Shown: positions 59,101 through 64,000 of the stretch, piece by piece | Numbering within the stretch: the first letter of the stretch is position 1 | How the letters are laid out: each line of letters opens with the position of its first letter | Assembly (NCBI GenBank): GCA_009746045.1 | Contig: RPFO01000256.1 | Location: 258,501 to 322,500, forward strand | Reading direction: 5' to 3' | Origin: Mesostigma viride | Lineage: Eukaryota; Streptophyta; Mesostigmatophyceae; Mesostigmatales; Mesostigmataceae | Length of the DNA stretch: 64,000 nt | The notes under the pieces: generated by a model | Seen by the model: only the letters and a program-made list of their open reading frames with translations | Told to the model about the DNA's origin: nothing | The model's database searches: none | Position numbers and translations under genes: made by a program

Positions 59101-59915
59101 TCGCAACGCAAAACTTGCATGAGAAGGTTAACAAACTAGGTCAGGGCTAACCGACTCCCTGGGAGAGGGGTGGCTCTCGCGAAGCCTAGAACATTAAACT
59201 TGAGTCAGCATCAAATGCGCGTTTGATGAAGGGAGCGTACCTCGTACTTGCCGTTTGGGAATGCCAGGGCCACGCCCATATACCCATTCTTCTTGTTTCC
59301 ATCTGTCACACAGCAAATCGATTTGGAAACGCAAGCCGGTATGTCCTCGAAAGTGCAATGAGCGCAATAAGGCACGTTGGATCGTGTATTAAAAATATTG
59401 GTAATGCCGGCGTGTCGTACACAGGGAGAAGCCCGCCATTCAACCAAAACAAAACTGCAATAGACGTTACGTGAGGCTCGCGATGCGCGCCCAAATGCGT
59501 GCACAAGTTCTCCGGGCTTACATGTGTCCGACAAAAACGTGTAGCTGCGCGTCTGAAAGAACACTAAGAATTTCCCGACCCAGTCGCGGCTGACCTCCTG
59601 CAGAAGGATAACTGCATCCTTCTCAATTTCGGCATCTAGCTTCTTCAGGATTTTCAACAAGCGATTTTCTGGCTTCAGGTGCTCCGGCTCGCATGCTGTG
59701 AAGTAGTCTGGGGGCGAGAGCGAGCTAGAGAGTACGTTGTAGCTCACGATGCGGTGTTTACTGTCCATTGCAGCGACACAAGAAGGCAATTCAGATGCGA
59801 AATTCTCCCAAATGCCACTCCGTGGCATGTGCTTTTGCTTGGAGCCAAACGCCGTCTCGTAGCATGTGCTCTGGAAAACAATTAGAACAGTAAGAGCGTG
59901 AAAGGAAAAGCGCAT
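56188..59915 (-). CDS. Endonuclease/exonuclease/phosphatase (CCR4-like) family protein, 5 exons
   Basis: Metal-dependent phosphodiesterase fold of the CCR4/Angel/nocturnin type; substrate unknown. Exons (minus): 59915-59522, 59302-59241, 58630-58328, 57674-57561 and 57099-56188, all GT-AG and in phase, giving 594 residues. Motifs in order: IVSYNVLSS, LLQEV (E107), TYHMPC (His at the end of exon 3), GGDFN (D280, N282), DTLDYIF (D354) and SDH (D388, H389). All catalytic positions of the family are kept. The first 20-25 residues (MRFSFHALTVLIVFQST) look like a signal or membrane anchor. After the catalytic domain comes an unusual extension of about 200 residues, Ala/Ser/Gly-rich with a hydrophobic stretch (CLALPANFAVAGIAHAMGV). 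The gene is divergent from SECA1. Confidence 0.85.
57736..57779 (-). repeat. Copy of the CCR4-like gene exon 4 start
   Basis: GCCATGGCTGCGTAGATGGC and CCATCACCTGCGGGGCAG repeat the real edge at 57651-57690 (GCCATGGCCGCATGGATGGC, CCATCACCTGCGTGGCAG), including the CAG acceptor. Confidence 0.8.
58690..59110 (-). repeat. Degenerate copies of the CCR4-like gene exon 3 start
   Basis: The real edge GTCAACTGCCACGCATCCAC (58626) is echoed by GTCAACTGCCATGTGTCCAT (58697), TCAATTGCCACGTGGCCAT (58828), GTCAGCTGCCGTGTG (58887) and CTATTTGCCACGCATCG (59088). Confidence 0.7.
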
Positions 59916-60870
59916 GCCTCAAACGCGCGCCCCCGGTAACAGGGCGCAGCGGCCCGAAACGCGCATGCCTATTTAAAGGCGTGCCTACAATTGGTCAAAG
60001 AGATTGCTGACGTTCTAGGCTTACAGCACTCCACCTTTTACGGAGTGTGATAGTTAAGACAGGATCATCAACCATCATCGTCAATTCTATAGCGTAAGAA
60101 ACACGCATCACCTGCGTGCTGCGTGGCTGCGTTCCTCGACCAGGCTTGAGAGTTGAGGCTAGGCGTGGCACACTGGCATGCCTACAAACCGCCGGCAATT
60201 CTGGCGGCAATTATAATTTGGCCCTGACTTGGCCCGAATGTGCTGCAGTACGTGAGTCAGTTAGTTAGTTAGGATCCAGTTAGTTGATTCCCACGGCGCA
60301 CATGGGCAGCAGAGTCTACTGTATAGTGGCCGTACGTGAGTACGGGGGAGGCAGGCTGCATGTTGGATATCGCCTGTTCTTCGCCTGTTCTTCGCCTGTT
60401 CTTCGCCTGTTGCTGCTTTCCGGCAAATCTGCACGTGGTCCCTGCGTGGTCTCTTACCGATGATGGCGCATGGCGACTCGTGGCAACTTCCGCCAGTTGT
60501 TTGTAGTAAGCGGTATCTTAATGTACGTGCAATGCTAGCAAGCAACCAATTGTTGATGAGTTATCTCGTTCCTGGCTGAAATTCAGCTGTTGTTTACAAT
60601 CAGTTTCGCTTACATAGGTGCCTCTCGTTTCGATGATCCCGTGATCCGGGATTACATTGTGAGCTGACTTGACCAGGTACAAACGTCCGCGTGGCAGCGC
60701 CCAGCACTAGGAAAAAAGTATGGGCGTGCTGCCAAGGAACTGGCATCTCCAACCTCCATACTCTCTATTCACCGGCCACGACAGACATTATCCCGTGCGA
60801 TGTAGGAAGGACCGGCATCGCCGACTTGACTAGAGTGGCCATTTGCTCTCGTAGAGGCGTGAAGGCCACC
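59916..60870. promoter_or_regulatory. Divergent intergenic region between CCR4-like gene and SECA1
   Basis: About 950 bp. Contains three to four units of CTTCGCCTGTT near 60377-60410 and repeated GTTAGTTAGTT (60260-60290). The frame upstream of the SECA1 ATG is open from 60691 but looks untranslated. No clear TATA box was assigned. Confidence 0.4.
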
Positions 60871-63814
60871 ATGGAAACGGTGACGGTTCCCCGATGTCTG
60901 TCAGCTAGCATCGCCAGTTCGGCAGGTCTCGCAGCTACTTCGCGCAGGGCCTCGAGTTTGACCCCACAAGTTGTAGTGCCAGGTTACAACGGCTTGCGGC
61001 CGGCCCAATTTAATCCTCAATCATCCCCGGAGGCTTTTGTCAGTGCGCAGCGTGATAGGCCTCATCTCCCTTACAAGGGCAGAGTGCAGCCATGTACAGC
61101 TCTGTTTGGTGGTTTGAGTAATCTCTTCGAAGGCGGGAGCACGCCGGAGGGCACTAAGAAAAAGTACGCCGGTCGCGTGGCCGAGATTAATGCTCTCGAG
61201 AATTCGCTGGTAAACTTGACCGATGAACAGCTCCGCGGGAAAACGGTCGAGCTTAAGGCAAAACTGAACAATGGCGCTACGCTTGACTCCATAGCAAAGG
61301 TAGGGACAAGTATAGCTGGAACGCACGCAAGAGTAATTATAGCGGCATGTATATCGAGATAGCTGGTACTCGTTTTTATAAAACATAAATTAATGTTGGC
61401 AGTTGCGGCTTGTTTCTCGTTTGACAGGAAGCGTTTGCCGTCGTCAGGGAGGCCTCCAAGCGAGTGCTGGGGCTCCGGCCATTCGACGTGCAGCTGATTG
61501 GTGAGTTTTCTATGTTCACCCCCTTCTGTTGTGTCAATGCAATTAAACTCACTTCGAAGGAAGTTGTTTTTTGCGAGATGCCCTGGCGTCTATAATTTCT
61601 CTCATTGCCTCACTTACAGCCACATTTTTCTGGCAACCTCCCTGCGTATCACCCCACAACCCATGTATCAATCCCAATATTTTTTCCCTCAAGGACCAAT
61701 GCCGTCCTTTTCGCGACTCTCATCCCCACTGTCTCTGAAAAATTGACACGACATTGTGGTTACATAATGTCGCATTTTTTGCCACCATTCCAGTCAGTCT
61801 GCTCGTGCTTCGCCTGAATTCTGGTTGCCACAGAATTCAGGGTCGTTGCGAACCAGATACCCATGCAAAGTCTGTATGCCTGGTCTGGCACCCCTCTATC
61901 TACCTCTTCCTTAGAATGACGAGTCTGATTTTAAAAGTGCGACATTCGTTGCCGGCTGCAAATACAGCATCCCTTCCTTCCCTCTCCCACTTTCCACCCC
62001 CATGTTTTTTCAATTTCTTTTTTCGGATGTTGCTTATCCCTTTTCCTGGTATAGACATCACATTTTCCATTTCTGGATAATTCACTTTCCATTGTTCATG
62101 GTCCGTCTTTCATTTTTATAATATATTATTTTCCATTTATTCATGTTCCATTTTCCATTGTGGACGTATCGTTGCGCCAGGTGGCATGCTCCTGCACGAG
62201 GGCCGCATCGCCGAGATGAAGACAGGAGAAGGCAAGACGCTGGTGGCCGTGCTGCCCGCGTACCTCAACGCGCTCACGGGCAAGGGCGTGCACGTGGTCA
62301 CCGTCAACGACTACCTCGCGCGCAGGGACTGCGAGTGGGTTGGGCAGGTGCACCGCTACCTGGGACTCCAGGTCGGCCTCATTCAGGGTGAGTCCTATCT
62401 GTGCTTGCCCTCATCCAGGGTGAGTCCCCATTTGTGATTGGTCTCATTCAGGGAAAGTCATTTTTTTAATAGCCTCATCTGGACTGCTGCATCGCAGGGC
62501 AATTGGGTAGACACGTTTGGGTTCCAATGTTCCAGGGGGTGAGCGCCACTTGTACAATTGTTTGCTATTCTTACATGTTCACCCTGGAGTATTACCCTCA
62601 TTCGTGACCCTATCTTGACCCCATGTCTGCGTTCGCCTGTGCCCCTTTTTGCCCTCCTCTCCCCCCCCCGTTGCCCCACATTGCAACCTATTTTTCCCCC
62701 CCACAGCCGGCATGGATGACGCGGAGCGCCGCGCGAGCTACCTGTGCGACGTCACGTACGTCACCAACAGCGAGCTGGGCTTTGACTATCTGCGCGACAA
62801 CCTGGCGCAGGTGAGGGGAGGGGCAGAAGCATGACGTATGATATGTGACCTGCTTGCTCCACCGCGAGTGCGGATTTGACTATCTGTGCGGATTCGACTA
62901 TCTGGCGCAGGTAAAAACAAAGTATGGGAACCAATGGAGAAATGGGAGATGCTGACAACGGAAGAAGCAGAAGGCGGAGCGAGGGGGGACATGGGTAGGG
63001 GGCATGGGTAGTTTATTGCACGACAACCTGGCACGGGTGATGTATAGTATAGTAGTGGGTCCACGGGTATAGTAAAGTAGTGGGTCCACGCGTATAGTAT
63101 AGTAGTGGGTCCACGGGTATAGTATTGTAGTGGGTCCACGGGTATAGTATAGTAGTGGGTCCACGGGTATAGTGTTGTAGTGGGTCCACGCGTATAGTAT
63201 AGTGGTGGGTCCACACGTATAGTATAGTAGTGGGTCCACGTGTATAGTGTTGTAGTGGGTCCACACGTATAGTATAGTGGTGGGTCCACGCGTATAGTAT
63301 AGTGGTGGGTCCACGGGTATAGTATAGTAGTGGGTCCACCGGAATGCCGTGGCAGCAAGTGCGCTACGGATGCCTCTGCCAGCTTGCCACCTTGCCATCA
63401 AATGAACATGGACTCCTCACCGCATGTAGTTCATGGTTCGTACTACATTGCACGTGTTTAGGCATCTTCTTTGAAGGACCACTCCGTGTTTGTTCATCCC
63501 CCGCCTCCCCCCCCCTCATCCCCCCCCCTGCGCTTTTCTGCCATTCAATTTCTGCTTTTCTACCATTCATCACTCCATCCCACCGTGTACACTAGTGTGT
63601 ACACCTCCCTCCTTGCTCTTAACCAACTTCTGTCTTTTTTTGCAAACCACCTGCACTTCCTTCGTTTCGTTTCCTCCTCTTGTTCACTTGCCCATGTTCT
63701 TCCGTTGATCTGTTGTCCCTGGCTTTTTAAAACATTATATATTTATTTGTCTTTTCTCTTGTCTCGCTCGACCCAGACGGCGGACGAGCTGGTTCTCCGC
63801 CCCTTCAATTACTG

Positions 63815-63847
<33 letters not shown>

Positions 63848-64000
63848 CGAGGCACGCACGCCGCTCATCATCTCGGGCACCGCAGCCAAGCCGAGCGAGC
63901 GCTACGTCAAGGCCGCCAAGATCGCCTCTGCGTTTGAGCGCGACGTGCATTACAAGGTGGGGGAGTGTAGCCACAGGAACTTGGACAGCGACTAGAGGGA
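60871..64000 (+). CDS. SECA1: Plastid SecA preprotein translocase ATPase, 5' part (exons 1-5)
   Basis: Motor ATPase that drives proteins through the thylakoid Sec channel. Exons in view: 60871-61299, 61428-61500, 62181-62387, 62707-62810 and 63777-63956, all GT-AG and in phase; the gene continues beyond 64000. The first ~90 residues ([20 protein letters not shown] and so on) are Ser/Ala/Arg-rich with few acids, a chloroplast transit peptide. The mature part starts near [10 protein letters not shown]. Motifs: [20 protein letters not shown] (Walker A, exon 3), [26 protein letters not shown] (exon 4), [20 protein letters not shown] (Walker B, exon 5). The ATG at 60871 is chosen because upstream in-frame codons from 60691 do not resemble a transit peptide. 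Introns 3 and 4 contain copies of exon edges. Confidence 0.93.
62405..62460 (+). repeat. Copies of the SECA1 exon 3 end with donor
   Basis: CTCATCCAGGGTGAGTCC (62411) and CTCATTCAGGGAAAGTC (62445) repeat the real exon end and donor CTCATTCAGGGTGAGTCC (62378). The first copy keeps a full GTGAG donor. Confidence 0.8.
62865..63040 (+). repeat. Copies of the SECA1 exon 4 end with donor
   Basis: GATTTGACTATCTGTGCGGA, GACTATCTGGCGCAGGTAAA (62895) and GCACGACAACCTGGCACGGG (63019) echo the real end GACTATCTGCGCGACAACCT with CTGGCGCAG|GTGAGG (62784-62816). Confidence 0.8.
63035..63340. repeat. 25-bp minisatellite, about 12 units
   Basis: Unit GTATAGTATAGTAGTGGGTC plus CACGG, with variants (GTATAGTGTTG, CACGCG), inside SECA1 intron 4. 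It creates long Tyr/Thr-rich frames on the minus strand. Confidence 0.95.

Noticed and set aside
62786-63401. Minus-strand frames of repeated [10 protein letters not shown]-like units
   Set aside because: Translation of the 25-bp minisatellite in SECA1 intron 4, antisense to the gene.

Overview
The window is nuclear DNA of a photosynthetic eukaryote, most likely a green alga. The evidence is a plastid-targeted SecA gene with introns, a POLD1 gene split into 29 exons with ordinary GT-AG splice sites, an interstitial plant/green-algal type telomeric repeat (TTTAGGG-like), decayed LINE retrotransposons and very many microsatellites and minisatellites. The species cannot be named from the sequence alone.

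Region 1 (1 to about 12,773) is an integrated polinton-like virus (PLV), cut by the left window edge. Virion genes lie on the minus strand: major capsid protein, a small amphipathic protein, a probable penton/minor capsid protein, a C2H2 zinc-finger protein and one very large fibre-like gene. On the plus strand are a coiled-coil protein, an A32/FtsK-like packaging ATPase, an AT-hook protein, a tyrosine recombinase and a fused AEP primase / UL9-like superfamily 2 helicase. The ATPase and primase-helicase are open. The capsid gene, the fibre gene, the integrase and a small last gene carry frameshifts or stops, so this copy looks like a decaying endogenous element unless the indels are assembly errors.

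Region 2 (12.8-21.5 kb) is repeat-rich: four copies of a 55-bp element with 13-bp inverted ends, telomeric repeats, (CATC)n and (AATT)n tracts, broken LINE reverse-transcriptase pieces, an LRR pseudogene, and an ORF1-only (half-LINE) element.

Region 3 (21,512-50,727, minus) is one gene, the catalytic subunit of DNA polymerase delta, about 1,090 residues in 29 exons spread over 29 kb. I could join every exon in phase. Its introns are filled with minisatellites and with degenerate copies of the neighbouring exon edges together with their splice sites.

Region 4 (50.8-55.9 kb) is a nest of LINE fragments in both orientations. They share near-identical 3' ends that finish in a short hairpin with a CAAC loop and an (AATT)n tail.

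Region 5 (56.2-59.9 kb, minus) is a five-exon endonuclease/exonuclease/phosphatase (CCR4-like) gene. Region 6 (60.9 kb to the right edge, plus) is the 5' part of plastid SECA1. These two genes are divergent, with about 950 bp between them. The same exon-edge duplications occur in their introns, so the process appears general in this genome.
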